The notes: generated by a model not told the origin, from the sequence alone. Counted from the stretch's first letter, positions 1 through 9,783 are shown. The stretch: DNA of 64,000 bases from Z2-YC6860 sp963758225 (GCA_963758225.1 CAVWUJ010000008.1:1-64000); one strand, 5' to 3'. Translations and numbers: made by a program.

Positions 1-695
1 CGACCCGGGACGGCGGACCTTCGCCGACCAGGCATCCGTTCTGCAGGATCGCGATCCTGTCCGCGAAGAGCGACGCCAGGTTGAGATCGTGCAGGACGGC
101 GACCACAGCGGTGCCGCGCCGCGCGGCGCGCGCCAGCGACGAGATCGAGCTGATGGCGCAGGTCGAGGCTCGCGGTCGGCTCGTCGAGCAGCAGGAGGCC
201 GGGGCCGTGCTCGGCCTCGCCGCAGGCCAGCTGCACCAGCACGCGGGCAAAATGCGCGCGCTGCTGCTCGCCGCCGGACAGCGTGCCGATGATCCGGTCG
301 CGGAAGTCCGCGAGATCGACCTCGGCCAGCGCGTCGCTCGACCAGCGTCATCGATGCCGCGCGCCGCGCCGCTCGCCGGCGCCCATGCGCACGACCTCCG
401 CGACCGTGAACGGGAACGGCGACGGTGAGCTCTGCGACAGCACGGCGCGATGCAGCGCCAGCTGCGCGCGGCCGATAGGCGCGCGGATCGCGGCCCTTCA
501 GCAAGACGGCGCCGGCGCTCGCGGCGAGCTCGCCGGAGAGCGACGCGCAGCAGCGTCGATTTGCCGGCGCCGTTGGGCCCGACCAGGGCGACGGTCTCGC
601 CCGGCCGATGCGCAGCGACACGTCGTCGAGCAGCGCCTTGCGCCGCCGAGCGCGCACCGATGACGCCGCGTGCGCCTGCGAGGACCGCGCGTCAT
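1..695 (-). CDS. hmuV: Hemin ABC transporter ATP-binding protein HmuV (3' end outside window, frameshifted)
   Basis: ATPase that powers hemin import through HmuU. Read on the minus strand and allowing for indels, the order is start near 695, Walker A VGPNGAGKSTLL near 550-590, signature LSGGEQQR near 255-290 and Walker B GLLLLDEP near 180-205. The gene runs off the left edge, so the C-terminus is missing. The ATG at 695 overlaps the hmuU stop (ATGA), as at the other junctions of this operon. Several single-base indels break the frame, and no long open frame survives. HmuV is the natural call because the next three genes are HmuU, HmuT and HemP; sequence alone would only give a FecE-family ATPase. 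Confidence 0.8.
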
Positions 696-1841
696 AGGCC
701 GACCAGGTCCGCTGCCGCAACAGCACGCCAGGAAGAACGGCGCGCCGATCATCGCGGTGAGGATGCCGATCGGCACTTCGGCCGGCGCCGCGAGCGTGCG
801 CGCGCACGGTGTCGGCGACCAGCAGCAGGATCGCGCCGAGAGCAGGCCGAGGCCGGCAGCAGCAGCCGGTGGCCCGGGCCCGATCACAAGCCGCAGCAGA
901 TGCGGCACGACGATGCCGACGAAGCCGATCACGCCGGCGAACGAAACGGCGGCGCCGGTCATGGCCGAGACCAGAACGATGCAGAGCGCTTCAGCCGTTC
1001 GACCTCGACGCCCATGTGGAAGGCTTCGGCCTCGCCGAGCACCAGCAGGTCGAGTCCGCGCGCGATGAACGGCATGGCGAGCAGCATCGCCAGCGACGAA
1101 CGGCGCGATGATCGCGACCTTGGCCCAGGTCGCGCCGCCGAGCGAGCCGAGCAGCCAGAAGGTGATGTCGCGCAATTGCCGGTCGTCGGCCACGAAGATC
1201 AGAAGCCCGATGCCGGCATTGGCCAGCGCTGCGATCGCGAGCCCGCCGAGCAGGAAGATCGCGATCGAGGTGCGGTTTTCGCGGGTGGCGATGCCGGTAG
1301 AGCAGCGAGCGTGGCGACCAGCGAGCCGACGAAGGCGGCGATCGGCAGCAGCTCGAATGGCAGTGCGCGGCGCTGCCGTGCCGGACAGCTGGTCGCCGAG
1401 GACGATGGTCGCGGCCGCGGCCAGCGCGCCGCCGCTCGAGACGCCGACCAGGCCGGATCGGCCAGCGGATTGCGGAACAGGCCCTGCATGATCGCGCCGC
1501 CGGCGGCCAGCAGCGCGCCGATCATCGCCGCCGATGGCGATGCGCGGCAGCCGGATCGACCACAGCACCAACTGATCGCGCGCGAGCGTGGCGGCGTCGC
1601 CTTCGCCGGCGGTCAGGCCGAGCGCGGCCGGCAAGCCGCGACAGCGGAATGCCGGCGGCGCCGATCGACAGCGGCACGGTGGCGACAACGACAAGAAGGC
1701 CGAGCAGCGCGGCGATGACGAGCGGGGCAACGGCCGCTGCGTCAGGCGCAGCCGGCGAGCCGTTCGCCCCAAGTCGAGGAGGCGGACGAGGAGCCGGGAG
1801 AGGAGCCGGGCGAGGGACCAGTGGAGCGGCGCGTCCGTCAT
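692..1841 (-). CDS. hmuU: Hemin ABC transporter permease HmuU (frameshifted)
   Basis: FecCD-family inner-membrane permease for hemin. Fragments in different frames add up to one protein: first membrane segment VIAALLGLLVVVATVPLS, then IRLPRIAIG, GGAIMQGLFRNPLADPA, VGVSSGGALAAAATIVLGD, DITFWLLGSLGGATW, GVIGFVGIVVPHLLRL and, near the C-terminus, EVPIGILTAMIGAPFF. These are the conserved FecCD blocks in the expected order, and the span matches the usual 340-370 residues. The start (1841) and the stop (692-694) both lie in ATGA overlaps with the neighbours. At least five single-base indels separate the pieces, for example an extra base in the run encoding FVLAMLLAM near 1095. HmuT upstream and HmuV downstream point to hemin as substrate. 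Confidence 0.85.
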
Positions 1842-2830
1842 CGGTCGCAGGCTCGCGCCGCGTCCGCTTTCGCCGGCGCGTCGTCCTGGGTCGCGACCGG
1901 CCGCGGCGCTTGAGATCCGGATAGAGCGTCATCGCGAGATCGCGGGCGGATTGCGCCGTGCGCGGCCCGAAGCCGAGAAGATAGAGCCCATCCATGGCGC
2001 GGAAAGCCTTCGTCCGTGCGGCGGGCGAGACGGCAAAGCCGGGATGCGCGAAGACCGTCTCCGCCGTCAGCGGTTCCGGCCCATGCTCCATCGCCAGGAC
2101 GAAATCAGGCTGGGCTGCGACGACGGCCTCGTCGTTGATCTGCTTGTAGCCCTCGTATCGCGTCGATCGCGTTGACGCCTCCCGCCATGCCGGATGATGC
2201 CGTCGGCGGCGGTGTTGCGGCCGGCCACCATGGCGCGGCCGTTGAGGAACGACAGCACGAACATGACACGAGCTGGCCGGTCGATGTCCTTACGCAGCGC
2301 TGCGAGCACGGCGAGATCCGCACGCACGCTCTCGGCGAGGCAGGCGCCGCGGTTCTGCGCCCCGGTCGCCTTGGCGATGATCTCGATCTTTTCGACGATG
2401 CCGTCCGCCGAGAAGGGATCCGGCACCAGCACCATCGGCACCTTTGCGGAGGACAGGACCGACAACGTTTCCTTCGGACCGGTGCCTTCGATGGCGAGGA
2501 TCAGCGAGGGCGCCAGACCGAGCACGCCCTCTGGCGAGAGCTGGCGCATATAGCCGACGTTCTTTTTCCTCGGCGATGGCGCGTGCCGGGAACAGGCTCG
2601 TCGATATCGACTGCGACCATGTCGCTGTCCTTGCCGAGCGCATAGAGAATCTCCGTCACCGCGCCGCCGATGGAAACGATGCGGCTCGTATCATCGACGA
2701 CCACCGATCGGTTCAGCGCATCGCGCACGGTGACGGGCTCGGCGGCAACGTCCGCGCCGCAGAGGACGGCGCAGACAGCCATGGCCAAAGCGAAAGGCCG
2801 GGCATGAGGGCGAAGAATCATGGAACTCAT
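1838..2830 (-). CDS. hmuT: Periplasmic hemin-binding protein HmuT (frameshifted)
   Basis: Type III periplasmic binding protein that hands hemin to HmuUV. It starts MSSMILRPHARPFALAMAVC with a Sec signal peptide ending near AAEPVTVRDA, followed by DTSRIVSIGGAVTEILYALG, the usual first conserved block. Later blocks are EGVLGLAPSLILAIEGTGP, VPMVLVPDPFSADGIVEKI and, near the C-terminus, AMDGLYLLGFGPRTAQSARD. The start at 2830 overlaps the HemP stop. The last frame ends ADAARACDR followed by a TGA that overlaps the hmuU ATG. Indels occur near 2550, 2160 and 1900. The C-terminal block with GPRTAQSARD is typical of HmuT rather than of siderophore-binding relatives. Confidence 0.85.
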
Positions 2831-3035
2831 TTGGTCAGGATCAGCTTGTTCTGAGACGTCAGCCGCAGACGGTAGATATCGGCGCCGTGGGCGATGGTGA
2901 TCTCGCGGCCCGCGCCAAAAAGTTGCGGCTGTCGATCCGGTTGCCGACGAGGGAAACATTTCTTGCCGTGCCGCCCGTGCTCTCGCGCGGCCATGTGGTG
3001 TGGCGCGCGCTTGCGTCGTCGTCTGATGCGCTCAT
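2827..3035 (-). CDS. hemP: Hemin uptake protein HemP (one homopolymer frameshift)
   Basis: Small cytoplasmic protein at the head of alphaproteobacterial heme operons; in Bradyrhizobium and Burkholderia relatives HemP/HmuP activates expression of the heme receptor. The ending ADIYRLRLTSQNKLILTK is diagnostic. The N-terminal half (MSASDDDASARHTTWPRE, then VGNRIDSRN) lies in another frame. The break falls in a run of five T where six would restore N-F-F-G-A-G-R-E, so a homopolymer deletion is the likely cause. The TGA at 2827-2829 overlaps the HmuT start. It diverges from hmuR across a 311-bp gap, which fits a regulator of that promoter. Confidence 0.8.
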
Positions 3036-3346
3036 CGCTGTCCTTCGTTGCGGCTCGCGGCCGGCGATGGCGAAACATATACCGTGCAACAATCCCGATT
3101 TTGACGGTCAATAGATTGGAATACGTACAGTTTATAGGACGTGTAAGATGATTACTGCGTTCTTGACCGGATCAATACGCAAGACTAGCAATGCAGCGAG
3201 GCCGCTGTTGAGCGGCGGCCGAAAAGCCAGCCAGCGGCTTTCCGACATTGTCCCGACACGATGTGTCCTGCACACAATGTGTCCTGCATTCATGTCGCGC
3301 CCGCCAGCCCGCCAATCGAAGCAATGTTTGGGACTGGGGGTTTGCG
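3036..3346. promoter_or_regulatory. Divergent hemP / hmuR regulatory gap
   Basis: This gap must hold the promoters of the leftward hemP operon and the rightward hmuR gene. It is locally AT-rich at about 3090-3180, unlike the rest of the window. A tandem pair of a 12-bp unit with period 16 (3261-3272 and 3277-3288) lies 60-85 bp before the hmuR start, with a weaker third copy upstream. I could not recognise an Irr, RirA or Fur box by eye, so the regulator is left open. Confidence 0.5.
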
Positions 3347-5512
3347 ATGGCTGGAATGGCCTGGCGCGCGCATGCGCTGCTCATCGGTGTATCGGGGCTT
3401 GCCGTCTGGGCGGCAAGCGGACTTGAAGCGCGGGCTCAGGATGGGTCGACGCGGAACGGGACGACGCAAGACGTCCGAGACGTCCGAGACGTGTGGGCGC
3501 AGGACGCGATGGTGCTCGACGCGATCACCGTCGTGTCGACCAAGACCGAAGAGAGTGTGAGCGATACGCTCGCCGCGGTTTCGACGATCCGGCAGGAGCA
3601 GATCAACCAGATCATGCCGCGCCGTACGTCGGACATCTTCTTCGGGGTGCCCGGCGTTTCGTTCCAGGAGCGGGGCGACGATCCGGCGACCGCCATCAAT
3701 ATCCGCGGCCTTCAGGATTTCGGACGGGTCGCCGTGCTGATCGACGGGGCGCGTCAGAATTTTCAGAAGTCGGGCCACAATGCCAACGGCGCGTTCTATC
3801 TCGAACCGGAGCTGCTGAGCGGCGTCGATGTCGTGCGCGGGCCGGTGGCCAACATCTACGGATCCGGCGCCATCGGCGGTGTCGCATCGTTCCAGCACCA
3901 AAGACGTCAACGACGTTCTCAAGCCCGGCGAACGGTTCGGCTTCGTGAGTCACGGCATGGGCGCGAGCAATGCGGCGCACGGCCTCGGCTCGTTCTTTGC
4001 GGCCGCGCGTCCGACCCCCGATGTCGACGTGTTCGCCGGTGCCACATACCGTTCCCAGGGCAATTACCGCACAGGCGCAGGCACCCAGGCGCCGGGACTG
4101 GCGGCGCCGGGCGAGGAGGTCGTCAATTCGGCGGCGCAGACCAAGACCGGGATCGGCAAGTTCACGGTGCGACCGGCCGACGGCCACGAGGTCAAGTTCA
4201 ACGGTCTCACCTACGAGAGCAATTACATTTCTGGCCAGCCGGGTTCATCGGCCTATCGCACCGAGGCGAAAAACCACATCGTCGGCCTGCGCTGGCGTTA
4301 TGCACGGCCAGAAGACCGGATGTTCGATTTCGACGGCAACGTCTATTGGACCGAAACGAGGCAGGATCAGACCAAGATCTCTGGCGCGCCCAGCACCAGC
4401 ACGGGCCGGATCGGCGATCCGCGCTACTTCCTGATCAACACCGTCGGTGCCGACCTGCACAACACGTCGCGGCTCGACACCGGGCCGTTCCGTCACGCCT
4501 TCACCTATGGCCTCGATGCCTTCCGCGACCGGGTAAACGCGTTCGACCCGGGGGGCGTCAACGACCAGTTCACGCCGTCGGGAAACCGGACCGTATCGGG
4601 GGCCTTCTTCCAGTGGCGCGCCAGCTATTCCACATGGCTCGATTTCATCGGCGCGGCGCGCTACGACGATTATCGGCTCGAAGGCGTGGGCATCACCGCC
4701 TCCGGCTCGCGCTTGTCGCCCAAGGCAACGCTCGGCATCACGCCGCTCGCGGGGATGACCTTCTACGGCACCTACGCCGAGGGCTATCGCGCGCCGGCTC
4801 TGACCGAGACGATCGTCACCGGATTTCATCCGCCGTTCGCGACCTGCCCATTCTGTTCGACGGCGCCGGGCTTCCAGTTCCTGCCCAATCCGCAGCTTCG
4901 TCCGGAGGTCGGCAAGACCAAGGAGATCGGCCTTAACCTGCGCTACGACGACATCTTCTTTGCCGGCGACGGGTTCCGCGCCAAGTTCAACGTCTACCGC
5001 AACGACATCGACGATTATATCGAGGCGGTGGCATTCGGCCCGATCAATGCCTGGGGCCAGCCGTCGTTCTATCAATACCAGAACATCACCAACGCCCGTA
5101 TCGAGGGTGCCGAGTTCGAGGCGCAATACGACGCCGGCGACTGGTTCGTCGGGCTTTCCGGCCACCACCTTCGCGGCGAGAATTCACCACAGGCGGCGCG
5201 CTCGGCACCGTACCGGCGGACATGATCGCCACCACATTCGGTGTCCGGCTGCTGGACCGCAAGCTCTCGGCGGCGGTGCGCTGGCAGTCGGTGGCGGGGC
5301 GGGGCGACGTTCCGGCGGGCTTCACGCCGCGTCCGGGCTATGATCTCGTCAATCTGTATCTCGGCTGGGATCCGACGCCCAACATGAGCTTCGGCGCTTC
5401 GGTCGAGAACGTCCTCAACCAGTATTATGTGCGCTATCTCGACGGCATGCCGAGCCCCGGCGTGACCTACAAGGCGTCGCTGCGGGTCCGTTTCTCGGAC
5501 GCCAATCTTTGA
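3347..5512 (+). CDS. hmuR: TonB-dependent heme receptor HmuR (two frameshifts)
   Basis: Outer-membrane receptor importing heme with TonB energy. MAGMAWRAHALLIGVSGLAV begins a signal peptide cleaved near EARAQDG. The plug follows, with the TonB box probably near AITVVSTKTEE, then GVPGVSFQERGDDPATAINI and GPVANIYGSGAIGG. The barrel runs through TYAEGYRAPALTE and LRPEVGKTKEIGLNL to a final strand ending in Phe (KASLRVRFSDANL). An extra C near 3893 and a lost T near 5183 (TTT to TT) split the frame; repairing both gives about 721 residues, normal for the family. The N-terminus contains a 9-bp tandem repeat (DVRDVRDVW). Divergence from hemP-hmuTUV supports a heme substrate. Confidence 0.88.
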
Positions 5513-5575
5513 TCGCCGCGCCGGTGTCCAGGGAGATGCGCCACCGCGAACCGCGCCGATCTTGAGGTTCCTCCG

Positions 5576-5637
5576 CCCCGTGCGCGGCGGGCTTGGCTCC
5601 ATCCAACCGATGGAGGTCCGGCCTGTCGCGCACGGGG
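5576..5637 (+). terminator. Nested hairpin between hmuR and the heme oxygenase gene
   Basis: An 11-bp perfect inverted repeat (CCCCGTGCGCG at 5576-5586, CGCGCACGGGG at 5627-5637) encloses a second 7-bp hairpin (CTCCATC/GATGGAG, 5597-5615). A short T-rich stretch, TCTTTTC, follows. It could end hmuR transcription or attenuate the downstream genes, since no other promoter is obvious before 5685. Confidence 0.6.
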
Positions 5638-5684
5638 TCTTTTCAGCCAGCCAAACAGCCAGTCCAAACCAGGAGAACGATCAC

Positions 5685-6023
5685 ATGTTCATCGCCATGA
5701 ACCGCTTCCGCGTAATAAGAGGATCCGAGGAGGCGTTCGAGAACGTCTGGGCGAGCCGCGAGACCTATCTCGACCGCATGCCCGGGTTCGTCGAATTCCA
5801 TCTTCTGAAGGGACCCGAGGCCGAGGACCATACGCTTTATGCGTCACACACGGTCTGGCAGTCGAAGGCGCAGTTCGAAGGGTGGACCAAGTCCGAAGAG
5901 TTCCGCGCCGCCCATGCCCGCGCCGGCAACAATTCCAGCACCGGGTCGCTCTATCTCGATCATCCGAAGTTCGAGGGTTTCGAGGTTCGGCTCACGCAGG
6001 GCAACGACAAGGCGGTCGCCTGA
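5685..6023 (+). CDS. hmuQ: IsdG/HmuQ-type heme-degrading monooxygenase
   Basis: Cytoplasmic ABM-fold enzyme (112 residues) that opens imported heme and releases iron. The sequence begins MFIAMNRFRVIRGSEEAFE. The Asn in MNRF, the Trp in HTVWQSKAQFEGW and the His in FRAAHARAG sit where IsdG-family enzymes have their Asn-Trp-His active residues. The start at 5685 was chosen over the longer frame because family members begin M-F-I-A-M-N and a GGAGAA site lies upstream. Alphaproteobacterial relatives are named HmuQ or HmuD; which of the two this is cannot be settled here. It sits between the heme receptor and hutX. Confidence 0.82.
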   Translation: MFIAMNRFRVIRGSEEAFENVWASRETYLDRMPGFVEFHLLKGPEAEDHTLYASHTVWQSKAQFEGWTKSEEFRAAHARAGNNSSTGSLYLDHPKFEGFEVRLTQGNDKAVA

Positions 6024-6066
6024 CGGCGGCCGTGCGGGCTCGAGCGATCCGGAAAAGGAGAGGGCG

Positions 6067-6612
6067 ATGACGGCAGAAGCCGGTGCAGCGCATGGCGGTG
6101 GGGCTCAGGATCGGAATGCGCGGGTGGCTGCGGCGCTCGCGGCCGATCCTGGCGCCCTGTTCGAGACGGTGGCGAAGGAGCATGCGGTCTCCCTGCGCGA
6201 GGTCGTCGCGGCGCTGCCGGAGGGTATGCGCCGCCTCGCGCCGGGAACGGCGTTTATCGAGGCCATGAATGACGTGGCCGGCTGGGGCGACGTCACGCTG
6301 ATCATCCACACCGACGACGGGGTGATGGAGTTCACCGGGCCGATCCCCAAGGGCGAGGTCGGTCGCGGTTATTTCAATCTCATGGGCCGCACCGGCTTCC
6401 ACGGCCATCTCCGGCACGACCGCTGCTCGGCGGTGGCCTTCGTCGAGCGGCCGTTCTTCGGCCGGCCCTCAGCCTCGATCCTGTTCTTCAATGTCGAGGG
6501 CGGGATCATGTTCAAGGTCTTCGTCGGCCGCGACGAGAACAGGGAGCTCAAGGCCGATCAGCTCGCGGCCTTCCGCGCCCTGGCCGGTCGTCTGTGCGAC
6601 CCGTCGCGTTGA
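6067..6612 (+). CDS. hutX: Heme utilization cytosolic carrier protein HutX
   Basis: A 181-residue protein of the HutX/HuvX family, thought to carry heme in the cytosol to the degrading enzyme. Recognisable blocks are REVVAALPEGMRRLAPG, DVTLIIHTDDGVMEFTGPIP, GYFNLMGRTGFHGHLRHD and SILFFNVEGGIMFKVFVGRD. The start ATG is preceded by GGAAAAGGAGAGGG, a strong ribosome-binding site, and lies 43 bp after the monooxygenase stop, so the two are probably co-transcribed. The frame is clean. Substrate and role follow from family and context. Confidence 0.85.
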   Translation: MTAEAGAAHGGGAQDRNARVAAALAADPGALFETVAKEHAVSLREVVAALPEGMRRLAPGTAFIEAMNDVAGWGDVTLIIHTDDGVMEFTGPIPKGEVGRGYFNLMGRTGFHGHLRHDRCSAVAFVERPFFGRPSASILFFNVEGGIMFKVFVGRDENRELKADQLAAFRALAGRLCDPSR

Positions 6613-6840
6613 GCATCGCCACGGATCGGCCGGCGGCGTGACCGGAAGTCTGCCGGGCGGCCGATCTCCAGAGCCTTTGGCGCCAGTCTATTTTTCCCGG
6701 CAACATCGCCTGCCGGCATCCGGGCCGGCCGGATCGGCCGAGGATTCAATGGACCCTTGCACCATGTTGTTCTATCGGATGTCCCGGTGGACCCAACGGT
6801 CCGCATTGTGTCCCGGAATTCTTCCGACGAGGCCACCGGC

Positions 6841-7893
6841 GTGCGAGCCTATGACGCTCTCCTGACGCGATTGCAGCACGAGCCCGCCACCTGGCTGATC
6901 ACGGGCGTCGCAGGCTTCATCGGCAGCAACCTGCTCGAAACCCTGCTCAGGCTCGACCAGCGCGTTGTCGGTCTCGACAATTTCGCGACCGGCCATCGCC
7001 GCAATCTCCTGGAGGTCCGCGCTGCGGTCGGTTCTGCGAACTGGGCGCGGTTCGATTTTATCGAAGGTGACATCTGCGATCTCGACGCATGCCGGCGCGG
7101 CATGCGCTGGCGTGGCGACACGGCCGTCGATTTCGTGCTGCATCAGGCCGCGCTCGGCAGCGTGCCGCGCAGCATCGCCGATCCGCTCGCCACCAATGCC
7201 GCCAATGTCACGGGTTTCCTCAACATGCTGGTGGCGGCCCGCGATGCCGGGACGAAGAGCTTCACCTATGCGGCGAGCAGCAGCACTTACGGCGACGAGC
7301 CGAACCTGCCGAAGGTGGAAGATCGGATCGGCAATCCGCTCAGCCCCTATGCGGTGACGAAATATGTGAACGAACTCTATGCCCAGGTCTTCGCGCGGAC
7401 CTACGGTTTCGCGAGCATCGGCCTTCGCTACTTCAATGTCTTCGGACCTCGGCAGGATCCGAACGGCGCCTATGCTGCGGTCATTCCGACCTGGACGGCG
7501 CAACTCCTGCGTGGCGACGTAGTCTACGTCAACGGCGACGGAGAGACCAGTCGCGACTTCTGCTTCGTCGAGAATGCGATCCAGGCCAACCTTCTGGCCG
7601 CGACCGCGACCTCCGATACGGCGCTTAACCAGATTTACAACGTGGCCGTCGGCGAGCGCACGACGCTCAACGCGCTGGTGCGGATCATCCAGGACGAGCT
7701 TGAGACATTGCGCGAGATTCCGCCGGCCAGTGTGGTCCATCGCGGGTTTCGGACGGGCGACGTGCGGCATTCCTTGGCGGATGTCTCGAAAGCGCGCGAT
7801 CGGCTCGGCTACGAGCCGTCGCATCGTCTCCGTGAAGGTCTGGCGCAGACGATGGGCTGGTACATCCGGAGCGCAACCGGCGACCAGCCATGA
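6841..7893 (+). CDS. UDP-N-acetylglucosamine C4-epimerase, WbpP/TviC type
   Basis: Extended SDR epimerase making UDP-GalNAc-type sugars for surface polysaccharide. Starting at GTG 6841 the protein opens VRAYDALLTRLQHEPATWL, which lines up with the WbpP N-terminus; ATG codons further upstream add residues that do not. NAD-binding TGVAGFIGSN is at residues 22-31, the catalytic Ser region is YAASSSTYGD and the catalytic Tyr-Lys is YAVTK. NVFGPRQDPNGAYAAVIP is typical of this subgroup. At 350 residues it is full length. It stands alone, away from the LPS locus, so its polysaccharide is unknown. A 16-bp tandem duplication lies just after the stop. Confidence 0.85.
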   Translation: MRAYDALLTRLQHEPATWLITGVAGFIGSNLLETLLRLDQRVVGLDNFATGHRRNLLEVRAAVGSANWARFDFIEGDICDLDACRRGMRWRGDTAVDFVLHQAALGSVPRSIADPLATNAANVTGFLNMLVAARDAGTKSFTYAASSSTYGDEPNLPKVEDRIGNPLSPYAVTKYVNELYAQVFARTYGFASIGLRYFNVFGPRQDPNGAYAAVIPTWTAQLLRGDVVYVNGDGETSRDFCFVENAIQANLLAATATSDTALNQIYNVAVGERTTLNALVRIIQDELETLREIPPASVVHRGFRTGDVRHSLADVSKARDRLGYEPSHRLREGLAQTMGWYIRSATGDQP

Positions 7894-7904
7894 GCCCCAT
7901 GCGC

Positions 7905-7936
7905 AGGTTTGCCAGCACATAGGTTCGCCAGCACAT
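7905..7936. repeat. 16-bp tandem duplication
   Basis: AGGTTTGCCAGCACAT at 7905-7920 is followed directly by AGGTTCGCCAGCACAT at 7921-7936: one mismatch, no spacer. It lies 12 bp after the epimerase stop, in the gap between convergent genes. It belongs to the window-wide set of short tandem duplications. Confidence 0.9.
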
Positions 7937-8006
7937 AAGAGCAGTTCACCGTTTCGTTTGAATCGGTTGAGCCACTTACGCTTCTGCCGTCCATTCCGGC
8001 CGGGAG

Positions 8007-8985
8007 TCAGGGTTTCGACTTGCCGCGCATCCCGGCCTTCCTGATGGCTGCGCCGATGCGCTCGTATTCTTCGGCGAGTTCGCGTCGCAATTCTTCGCCC
8101 TTCGTGAGGCGCAGGTTGAGATGGTTCTTCTCGGCGATCTCCTTCAGGGCCGGGTCGCCCACGACCTCGGCGAGCGCAGCGTTGATCTGGTCCACGATGG
8201 GGGCCGGCACGCCCTTCGGCGCCAGGAAGCCGAACCAGTTGGCCATGATCACGCCCGGATAGCCGCTCTCGGCGAAAGTGGGCACGTCGGGCACGGTGCG
8301 CGACCGCTCCGCGGTGGCGATGGCCAGCGGCACGAGGCGGCCGGTCGCGTAATAGGGAGTGACCGTCGCGATGCCGGTGACGACCATCTCCACATGGCCT
8401 GCCAATGTGTCGGTGACCGCCTGCAGCGTGCCGCGATAGGGAATGTGCCGGATGTCGATGCCGGCTTCCTGCTTCAGCATTTCTCCGGTGATCTGGAGCA
8501 CGGCGCTGCCCGAGGAGAAGGCGGCCTTGCCGGGATTGACCTTTGCATGGTCGACGAGTTCCTGCAACGATTTGAACTGGGATTTGGGATTGGCGCTGAG
8601 GATGATTCCCGCGCCGTCAAAGATGCGCGAGACGAGTGTGAGATCGGACCTGCTGTCGTAGGTGACGTCGTGGATCTGCGGCGCGATGCTGTAGGCGGCC
8701 GAGTTCGGCCATCAGCAGCGTGTAGCCGTCGGGCTTGGCCTGCGTCACCGCGGTCACGCCGACGACCGTGTCGGCGCCCGGCTGGTTGACGACGACGACG
8801 GGCTGTCCGAGGCGCTTGCCGAGCCGCTCCCCGACGACGCGGGCGATGATGTCGGTCAGCCCGCCGGCCGCATTGGGCACGAGCAGGCGGATCGGCTGGT
8901 TGGGATAGCTCTGCGCCAGCGCCGGATCGAGCCCGGCCAGTAAGAGGAGCAGGCATGCGGCAAGTCCGCAGCGCAAGCGCGGCAT
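8007..8985 (-). CDS. Bug/TctC-family solute-binding protein (one frameshift)
   Basis: Periplasmic binding protein of the tripartite tricarboxylate transporter class. MPRLRCGLAACLLLLLAGL begins a Sec signal peptide cut near ALAQSYPNQPI. The conserved blocks RLLVPNAAGGLTDIIARVV, VVVVNQPGADTVVGVTAV, FSSGSAVLQITGEMLKQEAG and DVPTFAESGYPGVIMANW follow. A single extra C between GAA and TCG codons near 8701 shifts the frame; removing it joins the two halves at about 325 residues. No TctA/TctB genes lie nearby, as is usual for these solitary proteins. The ligand cannot be told from sequence. A perfect inverted repeat lies about 115 bp upstream. Confidence 0.85.
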
Positions 8986-9098
8986 GGGTTCCTCCCGGAT
9001 GAATGTCTTGTCTCGTAGCACCCGGCGCCGTCAGGGCCGCGACCCGTTCATCGCCGTCCGCTCAAGCGCTATCGTAAAGGTGCCGGACGACGGAATGT

Positions 9099-9115
9099 TA
9101 TGATCGGGGATCATA
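9099..9115. promoter_or_regulatory. 17-bp perfect inverted repeat upstream of the TctC gene
   Basis: TATGATC-GGG-GATCATA is a perfect 7+3+7 palindrome, placed 114-130 bp before the TctC start at 8985. Its size and symmetry suit a dimeric repressor such as a GntR/FCD protein, but no regulator gene is adjacent. Function is inferred only. Confidence 0.45.
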
Positions 9116-9562
9116 TCAGAATGCGCGCCAGCGGCCGAAGCCGCTCATGCCGTCAGGAGATCGCCCGAGGGCGCCCGGCCGGACGACCCGTCGGGAATGC
9201 GTTAGCTGCTGGTTCTGCCCGGTTGATGTTCAGATGAAGCGGATGCTTTGAGGCGAAGCAAAATTTAGCCACGCGCCGACGAGCGAGCGACGCGCGCTCA
9301 AAGGCTTCGTGGATTGTCGGCAAAGCGAACCGAGGCGGAATTCAAGGAGCAAGCTGTTCTCAGTCCGTACTGAAAAGCGGCTTGCTTTATGGGCCAATTA
9401 AGCGTATCTATATGTTGTCGATGTTTTGATAGCCTGTTTCTTCTGGTCTGCGCACAGCGCGACCATTTAAAAAAGCCCCGTCAAAAATCGAAATCTGACA
9501 CACGCGCAGCTTTTGCGCGGGCTGATGCTTTTATATCGAAGCTGACACTTTTGTCTCGAAAG
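9116..9562. other. Gap without a recognisable gene
   Basis: The region between the palindrome and the cold-shock remnant is less GC-rich than its surroundings and shows no convincing reading frame. It contains an exact-length tandem pair of 20-bp units (9521-9540 and 9541-9560, 16 of 20 matching) just before the remnant. Confidence 0.5.
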
Positions 9563-9720
9563 AGTGCCGGCACAGTGAAATTGCTTAACGCAACGAAGAG
9601 CTGCGGATTCATTCAACCTTACCAAGGCGGAGCGGACTGTTCGTTCAAATCTCCGCAGTCGAGAATCCGCAGTCGAGCGCGCGGGAATGAACACCGTTTA
9701 TGGAAGGTCGGAAACTCACG
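9563..9720 (+). pseudogene. Broken cold-shock protein gene (cspA family)
   Basis: The translation SAGTVKLLNATKSCGFIQPY followed by QGGADC matches the first half of a CspA domain (usual pattern GTVKWFN-TKGFGFI), with the RNA-binding aromatic positions already changed. After 9640 the reading moves to another frame, where the next CspA block appears as SAVERAGMNTV. The shift coincides with a tandem duplication in the codons for ISAVE: 9648-9663 (16 bp) and 9664-9677 (14 bp, otherwise identical). There is no usable start codon, and the C-terminal third is absent. I read it as a decayed gene whose neighbours survive. A sequencing error alone would not explain the duplication. Confidence 0.72.
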
Positions 9721-9783
9721 GGCCAGCCATATAGAGGGGTCAAGCCAATCTGACCCTTCATTAGAACAGACAGGGAGAGCCAC

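Noticed and set aside
450..1718. Long rightward open frames over the heme operon
   Set aside because: Arg/Ala-rich antisense frames created by high GC; the leftward strand carries clear HmuV, HmuU and HmuT motifs.
3164..3192. TTGACC with a weak TAGCAA 17 bp later as an hmuR promoter
   Set aside because: The second hexamer matches too poorly to call; the region is only listed as regulatory.
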